Positions 1-10,375 of a stretch of 64,000 nt of DNA are shown here, one piece after another. Source of the DNA: Pyrenophora tritici-repentis (lineage: Eukaryota > Ascomycota > Dothideomycetes > Pleosporales > Pleosporaceae); NCBI RefSeq assembly GCF_003171515.1, contig NC_089394.1, forward strand, positions 2,604,001 to 2,668,000, read 5' to 3'. The notes beneath the pieces are model-generated. The model saw nothing but the letters and a program-made list of their open reading frames with translations. It did not search any database and had not been told where the DNA came from. Numbering within the stretch: position 1 is the first letter of the stretch; each line of letters starts with the position of its first letter. A program made the position numbers and the translations under genes.

Positions 1-224
1 AGAGGCTCGCTGGGGTAGGGCACACCGTGCTTGGTAGCGTAGATGAGATCTTCGAGCAGCGAAACGGAGAGGGGCTTGCGAGCTGCAGCCGAAGTCCTGA
101 GATTCTTGCGAATGTCGTTGGCGGAGTCGTGAAATTGGCGGTCACTAGAGTAGCTGTGGTCAGCATGTTGAGCAACAGAGGCCCTGAGCATGCGAATGAG
201 ACGATTGGTTTCGTTCATGGTCAT
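1..224 (-). CDS. Partial unknown protein, N-terminal part only
   Basis: An open frame on the minus strand starts at the ATG at 224 (a second in-frame ATG lies at 218) and runs without a stop past the left edge, giving about 74 residues. The peptide is polar and rich in Arg, Ser and Asn; it begins MTMNETNRLIRMLRASV and later has KPLSVSLLEDLIYATKHG. No signal peptide or membrane segment is visible. I do not recognise the family. It is divergent from the gene at 1375, with about 1.15 kb between them. The rest of the protein is outside the window, so size and function cannot be judged. Confidence 0.5.
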   Translation of the reverse strand, partial: MTMNETNRLIRMLRASVAQHADHSYSSDRQFHDSANDIRKNLRTSAAARKPLSVSLLEDLIYATKHGVPYPSEP

Positions 225-1374
225 GGTAGTGCATGTGGTAGAGTAGAGTGGGGCAGAGATGTGCAATGACTTGAAATCTTGAAATAGATATAGGAAACTG
301 GCGGTTTGTGCATTGGGAGTTTGTGAAGTGTGTGTGTGACGAAGGAAAGGAAGTCAAGGACGAGCGACTGCAGGGATCGTATGTCTGCTCTGGTGAAGAC
401 GTACAATAGTAGTAACTACGGCTATTGTGGGCTTCGCTTGATTGACGCACGGTTTGAAGACGGTGAAAGTGAAAGTGAGAGGTGAAGACGAGTATAGCCA
501 ATAGAGTGCGAGCGTGACGAGAATCGTGGGCCAAGAAACCAAAACAGGAGTGAAGACGCAACTTTGACTCTAGGGTAGTGCAGGCCCGTAGCAGGAGATT
601 GTTGGGGTTGCGGGGAACGTGGAGAAGACATTGTATGCGAGCATGTGGCCAATTCGAGTTTCAGGGGATAGGCCAAGGAAAAAGAATGGTTGAAGATGAC
701 GGAGACATTTGGGAAACATGAATAAAGGAGACTACACATACCGAATAGAATAGCAGCTATCAAATTGTGCTGTACAGAGACGTCTAAGCCCTCGATATGG
801 GTCGTTTGCAAGGTCGTGGAAGTCGGAGGTGGGGTAGTCGTGAGATTACAGACAGATGGGAGATGGAGAGAGCGGACAACGCAGCAGCAAGACAAGAAAG
901 ATTGACAAGAAGGCGTGATGTCGGATATGTACGAGGCCAGCTGGACCTTTAAGAGGTTAAACGGCCCCCGGAGTCCACAAGCCAGCGATGCAGGCGCCCG
1001 CTCTAAACGCGTTTCAAGACGCCGTTTCAAGGACCCCTGCTGACACCCAACGAGTCGTCTGCAGCCTTAGGCCAATGTACAAACGCATGCTTCTGCTGAC
1101 GGTGCTGAACGCTGGCTTTCGTCCAAACATTTGAAAAGTAATGTATTCGGAGAAAGCGAATGGTCAAGCCTGCGGAGGTGACGTAGGGCCTCCGCGCCTG
1201 CAGATTCGGTACCATTCCGCGAGATCTGCACGCCCCAGGCCGGAACGAAACTTTGGTACTTGCACAAGATTTTTTCCCTAGACTTCACAAGCCACTTCAA
1301 AACGCGTAATATCGCCCAAGTACGACACCCAACCGTAACAGAATACGACCGGCTCGAGTCTTGTGTTTGGAAAC
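225..1374. other. Divergent intergenic region
   Basis: This stretch separates the left-edge minus-strand gene from the plus-strand gene at 1375 and should hold both promoters. Long open frames on the minus strand here lack an ATG start or a fungal-like composition, so I call no gene. No clear TATA box or repeat was seen. Confidence 0.4.
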
Positions 1375-2079
1375 ATGTCGCCCTACCTACACGAAGCCGT
1401 TGCACACCGGAGCAAGCGTGTGCGCTTCTCCAACGAGCCTTCCTCGCCGTCAGCGTCGTCCGAGTCCGCTCTTGCCTCTACGAATGCCGCCGATGAATGC
1501 ACTACCAACCCAAGCGACCTTGGAACATCAGATAGCGATAGCGAGTTATCTGAGTCGAGCGAGGAGCCCAGTAGCGACGAAAGCTCTAGTGAAGAGGAAG
1601 ACGATGAAGACACCGAGATGGAGGAACAGGAGGGGCAGGATGGCGTTGTAAACCTACGCGCGAATAGAGGCAAGAAGCCAGTAATGAGACTGGGGAATGA
1701 GGATCTAGGGCCAGACATTCGCGACTTCCTAAAAGATTTCCTGCCACAGCTCAAGGCAGCGAATGAGGAGTTGGAGGCACAGAAGAAGGCAGGCACGCTA
1801 AAGAGTCTAGATGCCGGACTAGAGGAAGAGGGCGAGCCGTATATTGAGATGGTGAGTAGCATTGTGCATTTATGAGGATACTACTGATCATCCATCTAGA
1901 ATCTCGGTCTCGGCGTACTAGAAGAAAAAGACCCCAATGCGAACAGCGATTCAGACAGCGCGAGCGATACAGAAGACGGCGACGACACGGAAAAAGACGT
2001 AATGAGCAAGCTATTGGGCCGTGAGAAGAAGAAGCAAGATCCTGCGGCTATCGAGGTGGTTCGGGACACGACTTTATAA
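1375..2079 (+). CDS. NOPCHAP1-like (DUF4598) acidic nuclear protein
   Basis: Two exons, 1375-1851 and 1900-2079, join across a 48-nt intron (GTGAGT...CTAG) to give 218 residues. The upstream open frame has no earlier ATG, so 1375 is chosen. The N-terminal half is Ser/Glu/Asp-rich (about residues 25-90). The core DLGPDIRDFLKDFLPQLKAA (about residues 115-135) is followed by a helical Glu/Lys stretch and the segment PYIEMNLGLGVLEEKD that spans the splice junction. This arrangement resembles the NOPCHAP1/C12orf45 family, an assembly chaperone for box C/D snoRNPs that binds Nop58. The family call rests on remembered motif similarity only. The C-terminus is acidic and then Lys-rich. A nuclear location is inferred. 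Confidence 0.6.
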
Positions 2080-2249
2080 GGATTGAGTCGTGGTGGGAGG
2101 GCAGAAGCTGGAAACTGCATCTACAATATGCAGGGGGTTATGTGGATACTCGCGCCTTCTGATCCATCGCAACTTCCCCATTACAGCCCTGGTCCAAAAA
2201 CACCACATACAATTTGAATCCCGCTTACTCCACTCCACGCCAGCCTTCC

Positions 2250-3043
2250 CTACGCCGCATGTCCAATTCCTCCCTTCGCCCACGTTGCATCCGCATTCTC
2301 ATGGATCCTGGGCACTTCGATATACTCCCTCACCTCCTTCTTCCTCTTGTAGTCACTTGCAAACCTCTGATCCCTCTCCGCCAACCTCTTCTCGAAATCC
2401 GGCATCTGATCAGCAGCCGTATAACTCGTCATCAACTGTGGCGGCCCCAACGGTAACTTGTCCCCGCGATCCGTCTGCCACAAGTGGTAGATCTTACCAT
2501 ATAGTTCGACGACCTCTTCCATCTCCCTGTTCTCAGCAACTTCCCACGCGGCTTCCGGAACGCCAGTGGGCCGTGGCATAATCAGCATTCCAGACTTTAC
2601 CTCGAAGACGTGTGAGTGCCAGAGCTTTTGCTCTTCGGCCTCGAGTGTTGAGTAGAGTTTTGGTGAGATCATGTATTCTTTGGGTTGGGTTAGCTGGGGG
2701 TTATGATACAGGAAAAGAGTGGATTATCTTACCAATGCCAATGATTCGTGCACCCGGCTCGGGCGAGTCATAGAGGATACATTGCCGGACTTCGTCGTTT
2801 AGATGGGCACAGTAGTGGTTTGCTTCTACGGCAGCACGTTTTGGCTCGTGGGCGTATGCGTGGAAGGCGTTGAGGTGGGCGCATACGCGTTTGACTGGAG
2901 CGAAGTTCTACAGATGGTTAGTAGTGCCACTTTAGAAGAATTAATAGAAATACTTGAGTTATTCCGGCGCCTGCTTCGAGTGCACTGTTGTATGTGCTTT
3001 CTGGCTCACCGGCCGTCTTGTTGCTCACGGGGATTGCATCCAT
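2250..3043 (-). CDS. Oil body-associated protein-like (OBAP, DUF1264)
   Basis: Three exons on the minus strand (3043-2954, 2907-2733, 2677-2250) give 230 residues with matching phases. The introns are 46 and 55 nt. The second exon encodes the family hallmark block [18 protein letters not shown] followed by [18 protein letters not shown]. The third carries [34 protein letters not shown] and a conserved C-terminal part. These match the OBAP/DUF1264 family known from plant seed oil bodies and widespread in fungi and bacteria, where the biochemical role is unknown. There is no signal peptide. The start ATG at 3043 is followed by a short polar N-terminus, as usual for the family. It lies in tandem behind the amidohydrolase gene. 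Confidence 0.82.
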
Positions 3044-3414
3044 TGTCTTCGTTTCTGGTGGTGGTTGATTGTGTGTAGTTGATGAAGTTGAAATATGAAC
3101 TCGCAGCTTTTTGAATTGATACCCGTTTCCTGATATTTCTCATATGAAAGAAAGTAAAGTCGAATGACCTTGTCAAATAATTGACCGGGGTTGACGTCAT
3201 GATGATACCTCATTGGGTAACAGCGGGTCCTGCACCTACCGTTGCTTGTCGTCAAGTCTTCTGCGTCTATTGAACATACATTCTTTGCTTAATTATGAAT
3301 TAATACATTGAGATAATATAGTAGGACGCAAGCGGTGAGTATACTCTCTAGCAAACTCAAACCTCAACAACCTTTTTACTTCCCATTACAACGCTCAATC
3401 TCCCCTACACCTCT
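3044..3414. other. Intergenic, between tandem minus-strand genes
   Basis: About 370 nt between the end of the amidohydrolase gene and the start of the OBAP-like gene. It should contain the OBAP promoter. No repeat or convincing small gene was seen. Confidence 0.4.
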
Positions 3415-5002
3415 TCAAATAAAAAGCTCCCCATACCCATCTCCCTCCCCTTGCTCAACATCCGCCCTCATCGGCGTCTCAAACTGCACCCCATTCTGCG
3501 CCTCCCCCAGCGTAACTGGCAACTCCATCTCCCTCCAAATCCCCTGTATCCTCCTCGCACTCTCCAAAAACCTATCCTGCAACCTCTCATACCCGTCCAC
3601 CGTCAACACCCCATCTTTCTTCCTAAACTCGCCCCCAACCATGACATGTTTGATATCCCCCACATTCGCATGCAACACAACCGCCGCCACGGGATCCGTC
3701 CAACCCAGTAAACTGGGCGCCCGCCCATTCCACACCAGTAAATCCGCCTTTGCGCCAGCACACAAGACACCGATGTCTGAGCGTCGCAGTGCTAGCGCCC
3801 CGTTGCGTGTGGCGAGTAGGAAGGCTTGGGTTGCTGACATGGGGTTCTCCGCTGGAAGCTCGCGGCGGTCGATGACTTCGCGGTAGAAGATTTTTCGGAC
3901 GGATTGTAGCCACAGGCGCGCTTGCGTTAGGACGTCAGAGGAAAAGGTAAAGTGCGTGTCGATTCCTAGGGCGGATTGGTCGAGAATTAGGTGGCTGTTT
4001 GGGTGGAGGTGGCCATAGTGCATTTCAGACTCTGGGGTTGTGGAGATGTAGTGGTTGTGTTGGCGGAGTAGCTGGGCGTCTGTTGGGGTGTGGTAGCTGG
4101 CGTGGGCGAAGATGATGGGGATGGATTGGTTGAGGAAGGAGAAGGTGTTGTGCAGGAGAGAGGGGAAGTTTTTGGCACCGTAGACGCCGCCGTTTGCGTG
4201 GGTGGTGACGACTGAGACGTTGGATTCGCTGGGTTGGGTTAGTCATCTTTATGGTGCCTGGTGAAGGGGTTAATTACCGTGCTAGATCGAGGATTTTACG
4301 TGTTTGGTTCTGTTCGGCGGTGTTGAAACCATCGTAGGAAATTCCTAACCGCGTAGACGAGTTGGAGAAACGTTGGTCGGCAACTAAATCCTGGAAAAGC
4401 TCTACCTGGGCATCAAAGGTAAAGTTTGTATAGCTGCCAAAGTTATACGCCCATTCAGTCCTAACACCGCTCTCGAATGTTGCGTCCAGCGCAGCCTTGG
4501 AGTGTGCTGCCGACCATGCACAATGAGGAAAGTCTACAATCGTAGTGACGCCGCCGTTCAACGCCTCAAGCATCCCAACAAGCTGACCAATATACACATC
4601 CTCGGGCGTAAACAGCCTACTGGCAGGTGAACTCGTGCCATAACGCTCAAAGTACCTCATCAACGTCGTATTAGATCCCAGCGTCTTGAACGCAGTCTGC
4701 CAGCTATGCCGATGCGTGTCTATGAAGCCCGTCGATATAATATCGTTTGTCGCATCGACGACGTCCAGATCATGCGGTAAAGTGCCATTATAAGATCCCG
4801 AGAAAACGGTGGTTATAGAATCGTCCTCTACCAAGACAGAGCCGTTGCGGAGTATGTCGAGGCGCTGGGCCGATTGATCCCACGCTATAACCGTCCCGCC
4901 CGCGAAGAGTGTCGCAGCATCGATGAGGGAGATGAGCGATGTGAGTGCGAGGAGAGATAGGCAAGACGAAGCACGAAGCATTTTGACAAGAATTTTCCAC
5001 AT
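3415..5002 (-). CDS. Secreted amidohydrolase, TRZ/ATZ (chlorohydrolase/deaminase) type
   Basis: Two exons (5002-4278 and 4228-3415) separated by a 49-nt intron give 512 residues. The first possible ATG is at 5002; a second at 4981 places the hydrophobic LSLLALTSLISLIDA closer to the N-terminus. Either start gives a signal peptide. The metal-binding HxH of the amidohydrolase superfamily is in TGFIDTHRHSWQTAFK. Further likely ligands are the His of VVTTHANGG, the His residues of IIFAHASYHTP and the Asp of LGIDTHFTFSSDV. The C-terminal composite-domain strand DLLVWNGRAPSLLGWTDPV is typical of the family. Many N-x-S/T sites occur (NGS, NGT, NTT, NFT, NSS, NQT, NVS, NQS), consistent with passage through the secretory route. 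The substrate cannot be told from sequence. Confidence 0.8.
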
Positions 5003-5934
5003 AGCGACGTGCGACTTCACCTGGACGACGACGACTTATACGTACTACTCCATCTTTTCTACAAAATTGATATCATACCACGAACAGCGTTTCTTGGCCG
5101 ACGTGTACGAACAACTCTTCTCCATCGTCCATAACCCACTTCCAACTCCAACTCACACTCGTGACGTCCAGCCAAGCCTCAGCAAACTCATCCATTTCCA
5201 GTGGACCCCAATTACCCAATGCCAAGTCCCCCTTCCCTTCTCTACCCGGCGCCTTCCGCTAGGCACCCACCGCGCCTTCCCGCACAGATCATCTCGTACC
5301 CATCGCGCCTTCCCACGCTAGCACGGTCCGCTCCTCCCTCGAATACTTAAACAGCAGGCGCCCTCCGGTCGCTCCTGCTTCTTTTCTCTTTTTTTTTTCA
5401 TACTTACCTTCTTGCGATGACCCAGCTCAAAGATTGGGTTCATCTGACAGTCCCGTCTGCATGGCACAGCGCGGTATGGGATTGTTACGAGCTTCCTTCG
5501 GGAATCTCGGCGGGGCAATTTTTGCTGGTCGTTCTGCTATATGCAGGCTCTTTTCATTGATGCTGTCCACTTTGGTGGTGGCTCGAGGAAGAGGTTTTTG
5601 TGATGTCTGTTGGGGGTAAGCTAGCTGTTGAGATGTGTGTGGTTGTCGCGTCGCTGCGAGGTACTTGTTCCCATAGTCTCATTGAGTGTAGAAGTAGATA
5701 GTAGCTGCCTCTGTTGCTTGTCGTGAGGACGCTGGGAGAGCCTCCTTCTGTTGACGTCATGGCTTGAATATGTTCATATACTTTTTCGTCAGACATTGCC
5801 AGAGTGCCATGAAGTTACCGAAGTAATGTGAGTTGGAGCTGCTCAGGTGAAGAGGCTGCTCATGTGTCTAGGCGAGCTCGTCACCTCCGCGGTCGCCGCA
5901 TGTTGAAGTTTTTACGCATCGTCAACATCACCAC
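5003..5934. other. Divergent intergenic region with pyrimidine-rich tract
   Basis: This lies between the amidohydrolase (minus) and the Sam35-like gene (plus). It includes a C/T-rich run near 5370-5400. An ATG-initiated 80-codon frame on the minus strand (5796-5554) is Ser/Thr-rich and has no recognisable domain; I do not call it a gene. Confidence 0.35.
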
Positions 5935-6955
5935 ATGGCTATCATGTCTTCGACACATGAAGCCAATGCCATTGTTCGAGGCAGTAAGCAGCAGCCACCT
6001 TCGCGCAATCTGTTCTCTGTCCCCGCGCCGATTAAGCAGCTTTTTGACCAATTCCCTCTACTCACATACCCCGTCAACGACCTCCCACAACGCGCACCGC
6101 AACATCACAATGCACACGTGCTATATGTCTTTACTACAGATAAAGGCGCGATTAGAGGCGCACCATCGTATAACCCAGCGTGCTTGAAATGGCAGGTAAG
6201 TCTCAGAATGCTCCCCACGCCCCGCTACTGAAGCTTACAATGTGGCAGGCCTATCTCAAGTTTTCTAAAATCCCTTTTCAAACCGCCTCAGCGAACAACC
6301 ATGCCTCGCCGAGCGGCTCACTACCCTTTCTGCTTCCCGCGTCTCCAGATCCATACAAGGAGACACAACCTGTACCTTCTGGCAAGCTACAGCGATGGGC
6401 CTTGAACAACAGCGAGAGTCCAATAAAAGAGCCAGGAGACTCGCGGTACGAGGCCTACCATAGTCTGCTTGACCATCGGATACGGAGAGCCTGGGTACGC
6501 AAACCATGAAAGGCTACTCGACTGTAATTAACACATACCAGCTCTACACCATCTACCTTTCCCAGAACAGCACCACCATCGCCGAGCCTCTCTACATCCT
6601 CCCTACCTCGCGCAACTCCTTCGTACGCCTCACAATATCCCGCGAACTGCGTCTAGCAGCCGAGCAAGAACTGCTAAAGTACTCGAGCATAATAAATGAC
6701 GAAACGCTCTACAACCAAGCAGACGAGGCATTTGCTGCTTTGGAGACGCTGCTAGGAAAGGACAAGTGGTTCTTTGGAGCAGAGACACCGGGCGTCTTCG
6801 ATGCGAGTGTATTTGCGTACACACATTTGCTGTTGGAGGCACGACTGGGCAAGGGATGGGCGGACACAAGGTTACGGGACGCGCTAATGGCGCGCAAACG
6901 CCTGGTCACGCATCGAGATCGGATTCTGGCAGAGTATTTTGCCGACGCGGCTTGA
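5935..6955 (+). CDS. Sam35/metaxin-like subunit of the mitochondrial SAM complex
   Basis: Three exons (5935-6195, 6249-6494, 6542-6955) join in phase 0 to give 306 residues; introns are 53 and 47 nt. The N-terminal block FSVPAPIKQLFDQFPLLTYP followed by NDLPQRAP is typical of fungal Sam35/metaxin-type proteins, which have a glutathione S-transferase-like fold and sit on the mitochondrial outer membrane. The C-terminal third (AFAALETLLGKDKWFFGAET, PGVFDASVFAYTHLL) is the GST-C-like half found in metaxins. Sam35 helps the SAM complex insert beta-barrel proteins into the outer membrane. The first ATG is 5935 and a second in-frame ATG at 5944 could serve. No transmembrane helix is evident, which fits a peripheral subunit. 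The family call is good, the exact subunit less so. Confidence 0.7.
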
Positions 6956-7452
6956 AGGGAGCGGGTACGCAAAGGTTAGATGTGTATAACATGATTGTAT
7001 GAAGAGAAACGAGCATCACTACAGCGATAATATTACTATTGCGCTGTGGATATCTTATCGAGGCATAATACCAACTTTGCATGGCAATTCATCCTAAGCT
7101 TTGTCCAAGGTTGATGGATGCTGGTCATCGCCACTGGCATTTCCTTAGCGCGAGCCCAGAACGCGAACTACCTATGCACATGTGAGTCATGCTACGGGAA
7201 GCTGCACGACATGTTTGCCTGAATAGGAAATACTGGATACATGCTCGGCGTACACAGGGCGCGGCGAAAGGTGGAGTTATTGGTTCCTCGTAGCAACGAT
7301 GTTCAGGCACCCATCCTCATAAATAGCATCCACGGTGCTAATATGTTTCTTGGACTGTCTGAGATCAACAAAGACAGCGTCCTCGTACCTCTTTTCTTCC
7401 AAACAGGAATTGAAAACTTCAGAACAAGATACCACGACGAGCACGAGTCAAA
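6956..7452. other. Intergenic
   Basis: About 500 nt between the Sam35-like gene and the methyltransferase, both on the plus strand. No gene, repeat or RNA gene was recognised. Confidence 0.35.
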
Positions 7453-8362
7453 ATGACACACCCAACATCCGTAAACATGACATTCGACACTTCCCTCATA
7501 GACGTCAAACCACCACCTCCCATCTCCAACGAGAACACCTCTTTTACATCGACCACCGCCTCGGACTCCACAATCGACATGGGTCCACCCACCAAACCTG
7601 TCCAACACATGCACACACAAGCCGCTTACAACGAATGGGCTTCCATCTACGACACCGACGGCAACATACTCCAAGCAATCGACGACCTGGAACTTTCTTC
7701 CCTGCTGCCCGGCTTGCTATCTTCTGTATCCTCCAGCGGTGGCGAGGGGGCAGGACATGAGATTAATATCCTAGATCTGGGGTGTGGTACTGGACGCAAT
7801 ACAGCGAAGTTGCTGCGGTATGATTGGCGTGGTAGTGGAGTGGGGAGGGTGAATGTTGTGGGTTTGGATTTTTCGGAGAAGATGTTGGGGGTTGCGGGGG
7901 GGAAGTTGGAGGGGTTGGTTGATGGAAAGGAGGGTAGGGTGACGTTCAGATTGGAGTGTTGTGATTGTTTTCCTACCGCCTCCTCCTCCCCATCCTCCTC
8001 ACCTCTACCTACCCCGCTACATACCCTCCCCCCCGTTCAACCTAACCATCTCAACCCTCGTCCTCGAACACATCCCCCTAACCGCCTTCTTCGCCACACT
8101 CTCCGCCACACTAGCGCCCGGCGGCACGGCGCTCGTCACTAATATGCACGAGGACATGGGCAAAGTTAGTCAAGCGGGGTTTGTGAGAAAGGATGGGGTG
8201 AAGGTTAGGGGCACGAGTTGGATTTATGGGATCGAGGGGGTTGTGGAGTGTGCGAGGGGGGTGGGGTTAGAGGTGAGGGATGTGAGGGAGAGGGCGGTGG
8301 GGAGGGAGGATGTTGATGGTGCGAGGCTGGGGGAGAGGGGGGAGGAAGTGGGTGGGTGTTAG
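7453..8362 (+). pseudogene. Class I SAM-dependent methyltransferase, frame broken at a C7 run
   Basis: The first part (from the ATG at 7453) has the conserved lead-in AAYNEWASIYDTDGNILQAI, the SAM-binding motif I ILDLGCGTGRNTAKLL and the acidic motif II VVGLDFSEKML. The second part, one frame over, carries FNLTISTLVLEHIPLTAFF, the post-motif APGGTALVTNMHEDMG and GTSWIYGIEGVVECARG, ending at the TAG at 8360-8362. The frames meet near 8028-8034, a run of seven C. Removing one base would join them. No intron with usable GT/AG sites repairs the frame. It is therefore a true frameshift (pseudogene) or a base-calling error in the homopolymer. The family is a UbiE/type-11-like methyltransferase; the substrate is unknown. 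Confidence 0.65.
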
Positions 8363-10375
8363 GGTTTGGGTTGGGTTTGTGTTTGTTAAGAGGGGTGTGT
8401 GAGTGATGGGTTGATTGGAAGGGATTCCAGTGATATAGCGTCTTACATAGCTCAGTTGAAAAGAATATGCTGCCTTCCATCCTAAACTCTCATGAAATCA
8501 TCGTCCATACCCTCACCTATACTGGTCAGATCCACCCAAAACGCCAGCGTACTTACAACTAAGCGTCTCGTACCCTGTGGACTCGACACAGCAGCCTGCA
8601 TCTCTCACTCACTGCGTGTCCACGCATTGCAATTTTCGAGGAATTGTTGTAGAGCACGGGATAGACGTTGCAGAGGATAGTGTGGGGTCGATGGCGATGT
8701 TGTTCCAGGTGGTCCAGTGAGTGGTGGCTAAAACAGTCTGAGATGTCATTTGCATCGGATAGTCAGGCCGTGGCTCCAAAGTCAGATTGGCCCAACACAA
8801 CCTCGTTACCTCAAAGACCGGTACTTGGTTACGGGACTATCGTGGTGGTCCTACGATCATGCTCGTATACCACGAAGTTTTCCCTTAGTTTGCGGCCTTT
8901 TACCCGTCATCTGTCTTTCAGAAATGATTGAAAGGCGGCTAAGCTCGGAAACGAAAGCGAGAGAGTATTCGTACGGCAGCGCATGCCGGATGCGTACATG
9001 TCACTGTGGGGAGGATCGGCCTGGGGAGAAAGAAATCTAGGGGCTAGGTCCAGGGATCAATGTTGGTCAGATTGAGCTGCCCTGTGCTGAACTCGGACCA
9101 TGACGGCATATTTGGTGTCGCTCCTCTCAGAGCCATCTACCGTCCTCTGTGAAACAGTTGAATTCGCATGCGACGAGATTATTACTAAGTGGCTTGTCAA
9201 TGTAACTTGGTTCTCCTATTTGTCATGGTAATGACTAACGCAACTCCAGCATGTTTATGCTACAGGAGTCGACAAGTCCTTGTCTTGACCTAGAACCTTC
9301 TACTCTTGTTGAATCACCCACGGGGAAGTATACCGACTGCCGGCTTACTGGTGTGACCTCACACCTCACATCACAAAGACGGTGAATCACAATTTAAGAG
9401 GGGAAGAAATTATTAGACCGCACATGCCCGCCCACCCGACATTGGCTTGGCAGTCAGCGGCGGAAAGAACAAAGTCCAGACTAGCACGTGAAAGAGATAT
9501 ACGAAGATATATACCAGGTAACAAGGAAGGCCTTTGGAAACTGGTAAAGGGTCCATTTAGGTTTTGGAGATCTTTCTCCATTGTCCAACCGCGTCGCAGG
9601 CCACGGCTACGACGTCATTTCTCAGGCTTAACGTGTTTAACCAACAAAGCCTTGTGGAGCGAGCTCAAGCTCAGTCTCGCCGCCATTCGTCCTTTTATTC
9701 GCCGTTTCTCCACTCGCATTAGAAATAACGTCTGGCGCCATGTACGTGCGGGCCGCCTCCAACCCACACCGCAGTTTTGAGCGCCACGCAGCAGGGCAGT
9801 GAAGGGGACGCGTTACAACAGAGAGAGAGTCTGTGGGGTAGCCCGCCAGCCAGGACCGTCAGTCTTGGCTTCCGGCCACGACCGAAGAAACGAATACGAA
9901 CCGTGGAACCTAACCCCCCTAGGCCCAAGAGCTGCAAATTGCTGTCCTTCGATAGGCTACGTCCGCTATATCTCCTCACGTGTTCCCCTGCCCGCGCCGT
10001 GCTGACTGTCGTCTATTAACAAAAGCGTGGGGCCCGGCGCGCTCAAACGCCAAATATTCCGTCGACAAAGAAGCACACATTTCCCTCTGCCTCTGCCTCT
10101 CCTGTTCCTCTTACTCACCACGCAATACTGCCCAAAGCCTGCCCTCCCACGCCCTAACTTTGCCACCCCAAGACTTTTCCGCAGGGAAGAACGTGGCCGG
10201 CGTGACTGCGCACCCGCACTGACTTTGCCAAAGCAACATAATCTTATTACTCTTAAGCTGCCCGGTTTCGCACTGCCGCACTACCTTCACCCCCCCACCA
10301 CTACTGGCGCCGACGCATTAATACTCCCCATTGCCGGCGCTGAACGAGGTTTGCATCCACTGTGTAACCGGTTTA
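8363..10375. other. Two-kilobase gap, probable long promoter and leader of the kinase gene
   Basis: No supported gene was found. A 118-codon frame starting at the ATG at 9424 is Arg-rich and lacks recognisable features. The last 400 nt before 10376 are rich in C/T, as is common for leaders of highly regulated fungal genes. Confidence 0.35.

Noticed and set aside
422..1030. Minus-strand open frame of about 200 codons
   Set aside because: No ATG at its start, low-complexity Ser/Leu composition and no splice structure; it lies in a divergent promoter region.
9382..9780. Plus-strand frame of 132 codons rich in Arg
   Set aside because: It begins with GTG; the first ATG (9424) leaves a peptide with no domain, and the region looks like upstream DNA of the kinase gene.
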